From JBGTLA01 sp041744375 (GTDB lineage Bacteria > Actinomycetota > Acidimicrobiia > Spongiisociales > ZC4RG35): a DNA stretch of 44,648 nucleotides. The DNA lies in assembly GCA_041744375.1 (NCBI GenBank), contig JBGTLA010000012.1, positions 1 through 44,648 of the forward strand. The letters run 5' to 3'. This document shows, one piece after another, positions 1-8,881 of this stretch; the stretch's first letter is position 1; each line of letters begins with the position of its first letter. The position numbers were made by a program, and so were the translations under genes. Below the pieces are notes generated by a model. That model searched no databases. It was given only the letters and a program-made list of their open reading frames with translations, and was not told the origin of the DNA.

Positions 1-2443
1 GGTCGGTGGGGGTGTCGTCGAGGTGGGCGACGTGGCCGCATGGGTCGAGGGTGTCACCTCCGGGGGTGGCGGTGAGGTAGGCGGTGTTCGAGTCTCGGCC
101 GCGGCTCATCGCCACGTGGAACCATTCCCTGTTGGCCTGGGATCCGACCATCGAGAAAGTGCGGTCGACGGTTACACCCTGGGCTTTGTGGCCGGTGAGG
201 GCGTACCCGTGGTCCACGTGGCCCTGGTCGAGATACCAGGAGGGAAGGGTGACCGCTTCGGGGTGACGGTCCAAACGGACCGTCAGCACCCGGGCCTTGG
301 TATCGACGGCGGTGACGGTACCGAGGTCACCGTTGAGCACCCCGAGCCCGGCGTGGTTGGTGAGACACATCACCCGTTCGCCCCGCTGGTAGTCGTGGTC
401 GCACGCTTGGAGGGTGGGCCCGTCGATGGCACCAGCGGCGGCGAAGTGGCGTCGGGCGAGCCGGTTGAGGTCCGAAACGGTTTCCCGGTCGTACGCCAAC
501 ATGAGCGCCCCGGAAGGGTTGGCGGTGTCTGTGACATGGCGGTACCAGTCCGAAACGACCCGGTTCAGCGTGTCAGCCCGGTCGGCGCCGACAAGCAGAC
601 GGCCGTGACGGCGGTACGCAGCCAAAGCCCGGGCCGGGGACCCGTCACGCAGCTCCGCCAACGCTTGACGCTCCCAAGTGTCCTGTTGGCGATGATTCTC
701 CGCCAGAGTCACCGCCGACGGGAGCTCCGAGAGGACCCCGAACAGGCCACCGGCCTCGAGCTCGGGGAGCTGGTGGGGGTCGCCGACCAGGATCAGCTTC
801 CCCCATGCGGCGTCCACCTGGTCTGACACCGAAGCGAGCTGGCGGGTCCCGACCATCGACGCCTCATCGATCACCACGATCACCCCGTCCGGTAGGCCGC
901 CGTCGGTTCGGCTACGACGTTCCAACGCCGCCAGGCTCGAAGAAGGGATACCGGTGGCGGCTTGGAGACCGACGGCGGCTTTGGCGGCCAACGCCGCCCC
1001 CACGATCGGGGTGCCACAGAGGCGAGCGAGGTCACAGACAGCGGACATGACGGTGGTCTTGCCGCTGCCCGCCGGGCCCACCCCCACGTCGATCGCAGCC
1101 CCCGAGGTGGCAAAGCGGCTCACCATTTCCAACTGGTCGTCGTTGAGGTGGGAGTAAAACGCTGGGATGGACCGGGAAACCCCGTCGGGAACCCGCCACC
1201 GCCGCGTGTCGGGCTCTCCGGTCCGTTCGACGATCTTGTGTTCGAGTTCCAACAGTTCGGTGGTCGTGTACCGGCGTTCCCCATCAGCCGCCAGCTCCGG
1301 CAGTTCTGTCACCTCGGGGCGGGCCAAGAACTCGTCCACCATGGCTTGAACCACCAACGCAGGCGCACCGGTCGGCAACGAAGCGGCGACAGCCTTGACA
1401 GCGTCGGCCCGACCGAAAGTCGACACCGTGGCGGTCAAACCGTCGGCAGAACACAAGTCCTTGGTCAACCTGTCCGCTTCCACCCGAACCCGGCCCGCCC
1501 CATTGGCAAGGATGCGGTTGATCCGCTCGGGAGTGAGACCCACCTCGATGGCCCGCCGACGCCACTCCACCTCCAACTCCCCGAGCGGATGGTCACTCTT
1601 GGGGTTCCGGGTGGCCAGCACCGCCGCCTGGCGCGCCGCCGCCGTCTCAGGCAAACCCTGGTCCTCTCGCCACTCCTCGGCCTGTTGGCGGCGCTGGGAG
1701 AACGCCTCGATCTGGGTCCGCTCGAACCCGACGATGTCGGCCACCCCGTTGCGGGTCGGCTGCCACCCCACCCCCAGGCGGCGGGTCAGCTCGTGGCGCA
1801 GCACCGCCTCATGCAAGTATCCCGCCGCCAACTGATGGCGATACAACCGCCGGCCGTCCAAGCTCCGCCACTTCCCATCCGTGCCCTGCACCTTGTTGGC
1901 CACCACCACATGGGTGTGCAGCTGCGGATCGTCAGCCCGAGACGTGAACTCGGTGAACGACGCCGCCACATACCCGGTCGTTTCGATCGGCCATGTCACC
2001 ACCCTGGTCCGCTCCACCCCGTCGTCGTCGACCGTCCGTTCCTGCTTTGCGCCCCGAGTCGACGACGCCACCGACTCCAAATACGCCACCGCCTCCCCCG
2101 TGGCTCTGTCGAACGCCTCTAACACCTCACGGCGGGTCGACTCGTCGCCCAAAGCCCACAGCAACGACACCGACTTGTCCGCCGAGAACGTCACATCCCA
2201 CGCTGCTACCCCATTCCGACGGAGCCGCACCCCCAACTGGTCTCCCGTGACCGGATGCTCCCCATCGAACATACGCACCAACCCCTCCGCCGTCACCGAC
2301 CCCGACAGACCCATGTCAGCGGCGCCACTCCCACACCACACGCCGGTGGCGGTGCCACCCTGCAAGTAATAGTCCTCCCGCGGGGTGATCTCTCCCAACT
2401 TCTGGAGGTAGTAGTCCTTGGTCGCCTTGGCCAAACTCAACAC
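1..2443 (-). CDS. MobF-family conjugative relaxase-helicase (TrwC/TraI/TraA-like), 3' end beyond window
   Basis: The reverse strand is open from a GTG at 2443 to the window edge (about 814 codons). The N-terminus begins VLSLAKATKDYYLQK, a typical MobF start with the catalytic tyrosine pair near residues 11-12. A histidine triad (LHTHVVVANK) lies near residues 175-184 and would bind the metal used to nick oriT. A RecD/TraI-type helicase follows: Walker A GPAGSGKTT near 456, Walker B VIDEASMVG near 524, GDPHQLP, and GYALTGHKAQG near the edge. The protein would nick and unwind a plasmid or integrative element for transfer. No coupling protein or mating-pore gene is visible, so the element continues leftward or is only mobilisable. 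The reading frame is uninterrupted. GTG 2443 is chosen because the family's N-terminal motif starts there and frame continuation upstream shows no homology. Confidence 0.9.
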   Translation of the reverse strand, partial: MLSLAKATKDYYLQKLGEITPREDYYLQGGTATGVWCGSGAADMGLSGSVTAEGLVRMFDGEHPVTGDQLGVRLRRNGVAAWDVTFSADKSVSLLWALGDESTRREVLEAFDRATGEAVAYLESVASSTRGAKQERTVDDDGVERTRVVTWPIETTGYVAASFTEFTSRADDPQLHTHVVVANKVQGTDGKWRSLDGRRLYRHQLAAGYLHEAVLRHELTRRLGVGWQPTRNGVADIVGFERTQIEAFSQRRQQAEEWREDQGLPETAAARQAAVLATRNPKSDHPLGELEVEWRRRAIEVGLTPERINRILANGAGRVRVEADRLTKDLCSADGLTATVSTFGRADAVKAVAASLPTGAPALVVQAMVDEFLARPEVTELPELAADGERRYTTTELLELEHKIVERTGEPDTRRWRVPDGVSRSIPAFYSHLNDDQLEMVSRFATSGAAIDVGVGPAGSGKTTVMSAVCDLARLCGTPIVGAALAAKAAVGLQAATGIPSSSLAALERRSRTDGGLPDGVIVVIDEASMVGTRQLASVSDQVDAAWGKLILVGDPHQLPELEAGGLFGVLSELPSAVTLAENHRQQDTWERQALAELRDGSPARALAAYRRHGRLLVGADRADTLNRVVSDWYRHVTDTANPSGALMLAYDRETVSDLNRLARRHFAAAGAIDGPTLQACDHDYQRGERVMCLTNHAGLGVLNGDLGTVTAVDTKARVLTVRLDRHPEAVTLPSWYLDQGHVDHGYALTGHKAQGVTVDRTFSMVGSQANREWFHVAMSRGRDSNTAYLTATPGGDTLDPCGHVAHLDDTPTD

Positions 2444-2514
2444 GACCGGACACCCCGGGGACCCTCGACACGACACGACGAGTTCATGAGACCTGACTGT
2501 GGACCCCAACCCTC

Positions 2515-2586
2515 CCCCCGGAATCCGTTTCAAGTCCGTTCCCACCCCCATTCGGCGCACGAAGTCCGTTTGAAGTCCGTTCCCAC
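2515..2586. repeat. Direct repeats upstream of the relaxase gene (possible oriT)
   Basis: Two near-identical 25-26 bp direct repeats (2521-2545 and 2561-2586) share the blocks TCCGTTT and AAGTCCGTTCCCAC and lie about 80-140 bp upstream of the relaxase start. A third, degenerate copy (AAATCCGTTTCC) is at about 3026-3037. MobF relaxases usually bind repeats in an oriT next to their own gene, so this is the best oriT candidate here. The nic site itself is not identified. Confidence 0.45.
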
Positions 2587-3250
2587 TCCCAACTAGGCCT
2601 GGCAGGCAGTCCCGGTTGCGCCAAACAACACAACGCATCGTCCAGTGCCCCACCGCGGATACGGACCGATCCGGACCGGCGTCACCGGCCAGATGAACAG
2701 CCGAGTGCAGTCAGCGATCCCGGCGACGTCCAGGCTGCCCGCCTGGAGTCGACCGTCACGTGTGGGCCAGCCTTTGCGCTGATCCAACGCCCGATCCGAG
2801 ATCAAGGCACCCGACGTCTACGACGACAAGCCCCTGATTGCGGTTCTGGCGCGGCCTCGAGAGCGGCCGAGACGCTGCGAGGCGGGCCCAAGAGGGACAC
2901 CACCCGCTAGAACGACGGATCCCACAACCCACGCCAAAGCACCAGTCGCCAGAAGCCCACAGAGCGAACACCCTGAATCAGAACCGCAAGGCCACCCACC
3001 AGAACGAACTTCCAGACCTCCCCCCGAAATCCGTTTCCGATCCGCCAGCCGCACGCACCTGCAACAAGCTGCTCAGCCGAGGGCGGTTCAGGTCCGTCAT
3101 ATACCCACGCGTCGCGAACTCCCTCGGCGCGCGGCTTGTCCAAGCTCCTGATTCATCAGAGGGTTAACGGTTCGCGACAGCCCGCCACGGCTATCTCCGA
3201 CTGCCCCGCCGGCCAATCATCCGATGGTCCCATTTCGTCTCCCGCGACAG
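2587..3250. other. Intergenic region without a convincing gene
   Basis: About 660 bp between the relaxase leader and the mazEF region. Several short reverse-strand frames exist, but none has a convincing ribosome site, conserved motif or recognisable family. Apart from the degenerate repeat copy near 3026 I see no defined element. Confidence 0.4.
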
Positions 3251-3315
3251 TGCCTGAACGAGTCGTTCACGACGCCTTGAATCGTCGTGAACGATGTCTT
3301 GGACTCGTTCAGGCA
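3251..3315. repeat. Nested double inverted repeat
   Basis: An outer palindrome pairs TGCCTGAACGAGTC (3251-3264) with GACTCGTTCAGGCA (3302-3315), both perfect 14-mers. An inner palindrome pairs TCGTTCACGACG (3263-3274) with CGTCGTGAACGA (3283-3294), both perfect 12-mers around an 8-nt loop. The two together could form a cruciform or a long hairpin. There is no T-tract, so it is unlikely to be a simple terminator; a protein-binding or recombination site is possible. Confidence 0.7.
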
Positions 3316-3352
3316 GCCTGGGTGTCGCCGCCAGCGGGGTAGCAACAACGCA

Positions 3353-3376
3353 ATACCATCGGTAGTATGATGGTAT
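3353..3376. promoter_or_regulatory. Putative autoregulatory operator of the mazEF-type operon
   Basis: A perfect inverted repeat, ATACCATC (3353-3360) and GATGGTAT (3369-3376) separated by 8 nt, ends on the first base pair of the antitoxin start codon (3375). Ribbon-helix-helix antitoxins usually repress their own operon through such palindromes. Confidence 0.55.
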
Positions 3377-3599
3377 GAAATTGAGTGTGAGCCTTCCCAA
3401 CGAGGATGTCGAGTTCCTCGACGAGTATGCCCGGATGCAGGGTTACGGATCTCGGTCCGCGGTGGTCCATAAGGCCGTTCGGCTCCTCCGCGCCTCCGAA
3501 TCGGGTGCCGACTACGCAGATGCATGGAAAGAATGGGCCGAGTCAGGCGATGCTCGAGTCTGGGAGACTGCCGTCGGCGACGGGCTGACTAGCCGCTGA
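3375..3599 (+). CDS. Ribbon-helix-helix antitoxin (MazE-like partner of a MazF/PemK toxin)
   Basis: A 74-residue protein starting MKLSVSLPNEDVEFLDEYA, a typical ribbon-helix-helix N-terminus: one short beta strand followed by two helices that dimerise and bind DNA. The acidic, tryptophan-containing C-terminal half (DAWKEWAESGDARVWE) would be the toxin-neutralising segment. Its stop codon overlaps the start of the downstream toxin (TGATG at 3597-3601), which couples translation of the two and is typical of toxin-antitoxin pairs. The palindrome across its own start supports autorepression. Assignment as antitoxin rests on the DNA-binding fold plus the toxin next door. Confidence 0.85.
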   Translation: MKLSVSLPNEDVEFLDEYARMQGYGSRSAVVHKAVRLLRASESGADYADAWKEWAESGDARVWETAVGDGLTSR

Positions 3600-3946
3600 T
3601 GCTGCGCGGTGAGATCCGCATCGTCGACCTTAATCCGGCCCGAAGCGGTGAGGCCGACAAGCGGCGCCCGGCCGTAATCGTATCGAACGACGGCGCCAAC
3701 ACCACTGCCGCTCGGCTTGGCCGCGGTGTGCTCACGGTCATCCCCGTAACCGCCAACGTCGGACGGGTATATCCCTTCCAAGTACTTCTGCCCGTGGCTG
3801 AGACCGGCCTGGATCGTGACTCCAAAGCTCAGCCTGAACAGGTTCGTTCCGTTTCCGTCGAACGAATCTCCGCCAAGGTCGGCACCGTGCCGCCCCAGAT
3901 CATGGCCGATATCGATGACGCTCTCCGTCTCCACTTGTCGCTTTGA
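3599..3946 (+). CDS. mazF: MazF/PemK-family endoribonuclease toxin
   Basis: A 115-residue protein beginning MLRGEIRIVDLNPARSGE, the usual MazF start in which the strand is followed by a short loop before RRPAVIVSN (about residues 23-31). Later blocks VLTVIPVTANV (about 44-54) and VRSVSVERISAKVG (about 82-95) match the core of the CcdB/MazF barrel, with the conserved serine-valine-rich strand. MazF enzymes cut mRNA at short sequences and slow growth when the antitoxin is lost. The length is normal for the family and there is no sign of damage. The start overlaps the antitoxin stop by one base. Confidence 0.9.
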   Translation: MLRGEIRIVDLNPARSGEADKRRPAVIVSNDGANTTAARLGRGVLTVIPVTANVGRVYPFQVLLPVAETGLDRDSKAQPEQVRSVSVERISAKVGTVPPQIMADIDDALRLHLSL

Positions 3947-4047
3947 CGAAACCGAGAGTCCAAAGGAACAAACACTGTCAGCCCGGGAAGGGAAGCGCGG
4001 AATGGCCGGATAGCGGGCGCTCCATTCCGGCGATTCTGGGATTCCGT

Positions 4048-4068
4048 GCCGCGCGCTATGTGCGCGGC
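4048..4068. terminator. Hairpin downstream of the mazEF-type pair
   Basis: GCCGCGC (4048-4054) and GCGCGGC (4062-4068) form a 7-bp GC-rich stem with a 7-nt loop about 100 bp after the toxin stop. There is no T-run, so terminator function is only plausible. Confidence 0.35.
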
Positions 4069-4658
4069 GAATGATCTATCTGATTCCGGCGTGATACAGA
4101 GCCCATATCGCTCCGTCTCGCGACGAGCACCGCCATACCGATGATTGAGACTGCTTCGGGCCGAAACCGCCAGCCGGGGGCTGGTGCCAACAGCAACCAT
4201 CCTCCGACACGGCCAGGAAGCTCAAAGCCTTGATGGATCTCGACCCACCTTGTAGCCGCCGAGAGAGGTGGAGGCCAACTGCCTACCGTGCGACGGTTTT
4301 CTTCTGGCGCTGTCCCTCAGCGAAGAAGCAATGGCGCTCATCCACACCATCAGCCAAGATCAAACCGACAAGGAGGTGAACCAACCCCAGCTACCCGCCG
4401 TCGGCTAACACCACGGCGGGAACGCTGCAGGGTTCACCTACTTACACCACACCGAGGGACGCGATCCCTCAGTCCCCACTCGGATCGGGCCCTGGGCTTC
4501 GCCTGTCATGCACGCTTGGGGCTATCACCGTTTCGACAGATAGTCCATGAAGTCGGTTCTCAGGCGCCTTCTGAATGTCCCACCGCAATGTCAACGTCGG
4601 AGCGACCTGAATGGTGGTTCATGACGGTATCTCGTGTGGACAAAAAATCCTTCGGCAC
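4069..4658. other. Intergenic region, no gene supported
   Basis: About 590 bp without a convincing coding frame. A second hairpin, CCCGCCGT (4394-4401) with ACGGCGGG (4413-4420), lies in it. The surrounding text looks like debris of a mobile element, but I cannot name a family. Confidence 0.35.
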
Positions 4659-5477
4659 ATGACTGAATTGCTGTTCACTAGAGTTGGGCGGGTGCTTGTC
4701 GATCTCTACGTCAGCGAAGTCGGCACCGGTGATCCGGTGGTGCTGATCCCCGGGCTGGGTTATGCGTCGTGGTTCTGGCGGTCACAGGACCCGCTGGCTA
4801 CCGCATACCGCCTCCTCAAGGTCGATCCCCGCGGTGCTGGTCGATCGCCCAAGCCGCTGGAGCCCTACCGCATTGAAGACATGGCCTCCGACATAGCACG
4901 GGTCGTCGAGACCAGAGAGGGGCCGGCCCATGTGGTGGGCCACTCCATGGGCGGCTACTTGGCCCTGACCCTCGCCGCTGATCGCCCCGAACTGGTCCGT
5001 TCCTTGAGCCTGGTCTCCACCAGCTGTGGCGGGCCGGGTCACGAGCGGGTGCCGGAGGACACCAGGACAGGATGGCTCGCAGAGTCGCACCGTCCACCCG
5101 ACGAATACGCCAGGGCGACAATGCCCATCTCTTTCCGGCCGGGATGGACCGACCAGCATCCCGACCGTTACGAAGACATCCTGCAGTCGAGGCTGGGGTA
5201 CCCGACCCCACCGGAGAGCTGGCAGGCTCAGTTCGCCGCCTGCGAGTCGTTTCTCCAGAACGGCGCCGATACCGCCGCCATTGATGTGCCGACCCTGATC
5301 GTCCACGGTGACGCCGACCGCGTCGTCCCCATTGACAACGGCTGGCTGCTCGCCGACGCCATCCCCGACACCCGGCTCGTCGTCTTCGAGGATGCCGGGC
5401 ACCTGATCCCGATCGAAGAGCCGGAGAGATTCAACGAGACTCTGGTAACTTTCTGGCGGAGCACCGGTTATGGGTGA
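4659..5477 (+). CDS. Alpha/beta hydrolase (PcaD/lactonase-like fold)
   Basis: A 272-residue alpha/beta hydrolase. The oxyanion region IPGLGYASWFW is followed by DPRGAGRSPKP, the nucleophile elbow GHSMGGYLAL, the acid strand IVHGDADRVVP and the histidine motif FEDAGHLIPIEEPE, giving a complete Ser-Asp-His triad. The ATG at 4659 (MTELLFTRVG) is preferred over the in-frame start at 4611 because homology begins there. It is the first gene of a four-gene run with overlaps of a few bases (TetR regulator, alcohol dehydrogenase, second hydrolase). That context suggests catabolism of an ester, lactone or alcohol-derived compound. The exact substrate cannot be read from sequence; 3-oxoadipate enol-lactonase relatives have the same layout. 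Confidence 0.85.
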   Translation: MTELLFTRVGRVLVDLYVSEVGTGDPVVLIPGLGYASWFWRSQDPLATAYRLLKVDPRGAGRSPKPLEPYRIEDMASDIARVVETREGPAHVVGHSMGGYLALTLAADRPELVRSLSLVSTSCGGPGHERVPEDTRTGWLAESHRPPDEYARATMPISFRPGWTDQHPDRYEDILQSRLGYPTPPESWQAQFAACESFLQNGADTAAIDVPTLIVHGDADRVVPIDNGWLLADAIPDTRLVVFEDAGHLIPIEEPERFNETLVTFWRSTGYG

Positions 5478-6048
5478 TCAGCGTCAGGACCTGCTGATCG
5501 CCGCCGAGGCCTTGTTCGCCGAGAAGTCCTACCACGAGACCGCTGTCGCCGAGATAGCTGCCCAGGCCGGTTTGGCCACGGGCACCTTCTACCGGCATTT
5601 CGATTCGAAGAAGGACACCCTCGTCGCCGTGCTCAGGGCGATCAACGACGACGTCCGGGCTGTCATGCGCGATGCCATCGCCGCCGCCGAAGGGAGTCAG
5701 GCCGAAGTGGAGCGGGCCGGCTTCGATGCCTTCTTCGATCTCATGTCGAAGCGGCCCGGTGTATACCGGGTGGTCCGCGAAGCAGAGTTCGTCGCCCCTG
5801 AGGTCTTCAGGGAGTACTACGAGAGGCTGGCCAGGGGTTACGTGCGGGGAGTCCAGAAGGCTCAGGTACGGGGTGAGATCGACATCGAGCTCGACCCGGA
5901 GGTGGTCGCCTTCGTCTACATGGGCGCCGGCTATTTCCTGGGGATACGCTGGGCTGAGTGGACCGGAGGCGGCATCGTCCCCGAAGACGTACGGGCCGAT
6001 CTGTACAGGCTTCTGCGCCGCGGTCTCGAGCCTGGGGAGAGCCAATGA
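5470..6048 (+). CDS. TetR-family transcriptional regulator
   Basis: A 192-residue protein. The N-terminal 60 residues form the TetR DNA-binding domain: LIAAEALFAEKSYHETAVAEI, recognition helix region AGLATGTFYRHFDSKKDTLV. The remainder is the helical ligand-binding and dimerisation domain, including FEVAPEVFREYYERLARGYV-like helices typical of the family. Its start overlaps the end of the upstream hydrolase by 8 bp and its stop overlaps the alcohol dehydrogenase start (ATGA). It is therefore part of the operon and probably represses it until a substrate or intermediate binds. No palindromic operator was identified with confidence upstream of 4659. Confidence 0.9.
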   Translation: MGDQRQDLLIAAEALFAEKSYHETAVAEIAAQAGLATGTFYRHFDSKKDTLVAVLRAINDDVRAVMRDAIAAAEGSQAEVERAGFDAFFDLMSKRPGVYRVVREAEFVAPEVFREYYERLARGYVRGVQKAQVRGEIDIELDPEVVAFVYMGAGYFLGIRWAEWTGGGIVPEDVRADLYRLLRRGLEPGESQ

Positions 6049-7185
6049 GGCTGCGAGCGGCCGTACTCACCGAGATCGGCAGGCAGCGTCCCTATGCGCA
6101 CACCGCTCCCCTCTCGGTCGTGCCGGTGGAGCTCGATCCGCCTGGCCCCGGGGAGCTGCTGGTGAGGGTCCTGGCTGCCGGAGTGTGCCACTCCGATCTG
6201 TCGGTGGTCGACGGGAACAGACCGCGCCCCACACCGATGGTCCTGGGTCACGAGGCCGCCGGGATCATCGAGGAGGTGGGCGAAGGCGTCGTCGGCGCCG
6301 ACGAGGGTGACCACGTTGTGCTCACCTTCGTTCCTTCATGCGGTCTTTGCGCCGAGTGTCAAACCGGACGCCCCGCCCTGTGTCGACGAGCCGCGGTGAC
6401 CAACCAAGCAGGGGTCATGCTCCGTGGCGGCCGACGTCTGCACCGCGACGGGGAAACCTTGCACCACCACCTCGGCATCTCGGCGTTCGCCGAGTATGCC
6501 GTGGTCGACCGTGGCTCGGCTGTGGTCATCCCCGAAGACATTCCCCTTCACATCGCCGCCCTGGTCGGCTGCGCCGTCCTCACCGGTTATGGCGCGGTCG
6601 TCAACACCGCAGACGCCGGGCCTGGTCAGTCCGCAGCCATCTTCGGGCTTGGTGGAGTGGGTCTGGCGGCGGTCATGGCGGCGGTTGTCGCAGGTCTCAA
6701 CCCCGTCATCGCCGTCGATCCGATCGAGGCGAAGCGCGATCTTGCGATCGAGATAGGAGCGCATGCCGCCTTCGGGCCCGACGAGGCCACCGAGGCAATC
6801 CCCAGCACGACAGCCGGTGGGGTGGACCTCAGTGTCGAAGCCGCCGGTCATGCCGCGGTTCTCGCTACCGCGCTCGAAGCAACCAGACGGAGGTGGGACC
6901 ACCGTCGCCGTCGGCCTCCCCCACCCCGACGCCAAGCTGGAGGCGCCGGCGTTGTCCTTTGCCGGATCGGGGAAACGTCTCCTCGGCTCCTACATGGGGG
7001 ACGCCTCGCCTGGACGTGACATCCCCCGATTGGTCGATCTCTGGCGCAGCGGGAAGCTCCCCCTCGAACGACTTCACACCCACACCCGACCTCTCGACGA
7101 GATCAACACCGCATTCGACGTGCTGGCGGACGGCGACGCCATCCGCCAGATCATCCAACCCCATGAGAACAAGGAGGATCAATGA
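6045..7185 (+). CDS. Zinc-dependent alcohol dehydrogenase, frameshifted near 6888
   Basis: Medium-chain zinc alcohol dehydrogenase. Visible motifs are GVCHSD and GHEAAG (catalytic zinc), CGLCAECQTGRPALC (four cysteines for the structural zinc) and GLGGVGLA (NAD-binding loop). The frame that starts MRLRAAVLTE is lost after ALEATR at about 6887. The C-terminal part (GGGTTVAVGLP through RQIIQPHENKEDQ) continues in the next frame. Dropping the C at about 6888 restores one 379-residue protein, a normal family length, and the total of 1141 nt fits one extra base. Both ends overlap neighbours by ATGA, as in an intact operon. It is either a sequencing error or a very recent inactivation. Confidence 0.85.
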
Positions 7186-8246
7186 CCTACTCATTGCCCG
7201 ACAACGTCAGCTCCCACCACGTCGACACCAGCCGTCTCCGGGTCCACTATCTGGCCACCGAAGGCGACGGTGAGCCTGTAATCTTCCTCCACGGCAACAT
7301 CGCCTCCTCCCTGTTCTGGGACGAGACGCTGGCAACCCTTCCCGACGGATTCAAAGGGATTGCAGTCGACCTGCGCAGCTTCGGTGGCACCGAGCCCAAA
7401 CCCGTGGATGCAACCCGAGGAATGGGAGACTTCGCAGACGATCTGGACGCCCTGATGGACGCCCTCGACATGGAAGCGGCCCACCTGGTGGGGTGGTCGA
7501 CCGGCGGATTGGCGGCGATGCAGTACGCCTTGGATCATCCGACACGGGTACGTTCGATCACCCTCGTCGACTCCGTTCCGCCGCACGGTTTCGGGGGTAC
7601 CGCCGACATGGAGGGCACCCCGATCAACAAGGACTACTCCGGTACCGGTGCCGCCATCGTCCCCCAGGAAGTGCTGGACAGGATCCGAGATGAAGATCGG
7701 AGCTCGGAGAGTGACATGTGTCCCCGCGTGTTCATGAACGCCTTCTATTGGAAACAGGGCTACAAGGTCGATACCGACAGGGAGGACGCCTTCGTGGAGG
7801 AACTGTTCAAATGTGCCATCGGCGAGGACAACCTTCCCGGTGACCTGGCAAGTTCCGATTACTGGCCCGGCTTCGCACCAGGCACGCGCGGCGTCAACAA
7901 CGCCCTGTCCAGTAAGTACTCCAACATCCTCGCCCTGGCCGACGTCGACTCAAAGCCACCGCTGCTCTGGGTGCAGGGGAGCGACGACCTGGTCGTCTCC
8001 GACGCCTCCCTGTACGACATGGGAAACCTGGGTAAGCTGGGCATGATCCCCGACTACCCAGGTGAGGACGTCTATCCCATCCAGCCGATGGTAAGTCAGA
8101 TGCGCTGGTTCGTCGAGAAGTACGGGACCAACGGCGGAGACACCACGCAGGTCGTGATCGAGAACGCCGGACACGGCCCGCACATCGACCATCCTCAGGA
8201 GTTCCAGACGGCCTTCCACGACTTTCTGGAGCGCGTCGGAAGCTGA
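7182..8246 (+). CDS. Alpha/beta hydrolase
   Basis: A 354-residue alpha/beta hydrolase and last gene of the four-gene operon. Its start overlaps the alcohol dehydrogenase stop (ATGA). Motifs: FLHGNIASSLFWD (oxyanion region), VDLRSFGGTEPKP, nucleophile elbow GWSTGGLAAM, acid region WVQGSDDLVVSD and histidine region ENAGHGPHIDHPQEF. The long segment between nucleophile and acid (about residues 130-260) is a large cap domain, so the protein is longer than simple esterases. It probably hydrolyses an ester or C-C bond in the same pathway as the dehydrogenase. The substrate is unknown. Confidence 0.85.
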   Translation: MTYSLPDNVSSHHVDTSRLRVHYLATEGDGEPVIFLHGNIASSLFWDETLATLPDGFKGIAVDLRSFGGTEPKPVDATRGMGDFADDLDALMDALDMEAAHLVGWSTGGLAAMQYALDHPTRVRSITLVDSVPPHGFGGTADMEGTPINKDYSGTGAAIVPQEVLDRIRDEDRSSESDMCPRVFMNAFYWKQGYKVDTDREDAFVEELFKCAIGEDNLPGDLASSDYWPGFAPGTRGVNNALSSKYSNILALADVDSKPPLLWVQGSDDLVVSDASLYDMGNLGKLGMIPDYPGEDVYPIQPMVSQMRWFVEKYGTNGGDTTQVVIENAGHGPHIDHPQEFQTAFHDFLERVGS

Positions 8247-8694
8247 CCACCTGACAGGGCGCTCTAGCGGTGACCAACACGTCGGTTCCCAAAGCCGGCT
8301 GGAAAGTTCGGTCGAGGCATATGAACCTCCGGACGATGAGGAGATGGCATTCTTCGAGAGGGTTGCATGAAAGTTCCGACTGGTGCTAGATCACAGGTTC
8401 TGTTGCGGAACCGCCCATATCAGAAACCGTCCGGGATCGGCATGCCTGAAGAGCGGTTTCCTGTCAAGGGGTGTTTTCCCTGGTCGGCTTTCGTGTCTGG
8501 ACGCGGTTGATTGCGACGGTGGTCCCGTCGGTCGCTCCGGTGTGGATCGTGGACGGTTGCGGTCGCCGGAACCTGATACCGCTAGTGCGTTGGGCAGCAC
8601 TCTGGGGTGTGCTCCGCCATGCCTTCGCCACGCCTCTTCGGCTGGAGGGGTGGCATGGTGCCCCCGCAGCAGGCGCAATCCCTTCTCGTCCGTC
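8247..8694. other. Intergenic stretch with no intact gene
   Basis: Overlapping short frames occur on both strands, but none shows a recognisable domain. It appears to be degraded sequence downstream of the truncated ABC exporter fragment that starts at 8832 on the reverse strand. Confidence 0.35.
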
Positions 8695-8832
8695 ACCCTC
8701 GATCACCACAGCCACCAAGAACCCCTGACCGGCATAGGTGGCCGTGATCGCCACCCCGATCGCCGAAGCCAACACGATCAGCCTCATCTGAGTTCGGCCC
8801 AGCCGGATGAGGCGCCACTCGTGCATCCTCAC
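8695..8832 (-). pseudogene. N-terminal fragment of an ABC exporter (permease-ATPase)
   Basis: On the reverse strand, from ATG 8832, about 45 residues read MHEWRLIRLGRTQMRLIVL then GVAITATYAGQGFLVAVVI. This resembles the first transmembrane helix of ABC exporter half-transporters of the CydDC/lipid-exporter type. Similarity stops at about 8695, and the rest of the frame is unrelated arginine-rich translation. No ATPase motifs are found. I read this as the stump of a gene whose remainder was deleted. The assignment rests on a short hydrophobic stretch and is tentative. Confidence 0.4.
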
Positions 8833-8881
8833 CCCGACCTGACGCCGACACGATCACCACTCATGGGTTCACACTGCCCAT

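Noticed and set aside
23..2122. Long forward-strand open frames (267 and 386 codons) opposite the relaxase
   Set aside because: They are antisense shadows in GC-rich DNA. The reverse strand encodes a continuous MobF relaxase with all motifs, and the forward products are low-complexity with no family resemblance.
2593..3143. Several short reverse frames upstream of the relaxase, one with hydrophobic segments
   Set aside because: They overlap each other in different frames, lack ribosome sites and show no known mobilisation-protein motif.
4288..4662. Forward frame of 124 codons before the first hydrolase
   Set aside because: Its composition is Arg/Ser/Pro-rich, it contains hairpin-forming DNA, and no motif or ribosome site supports it.
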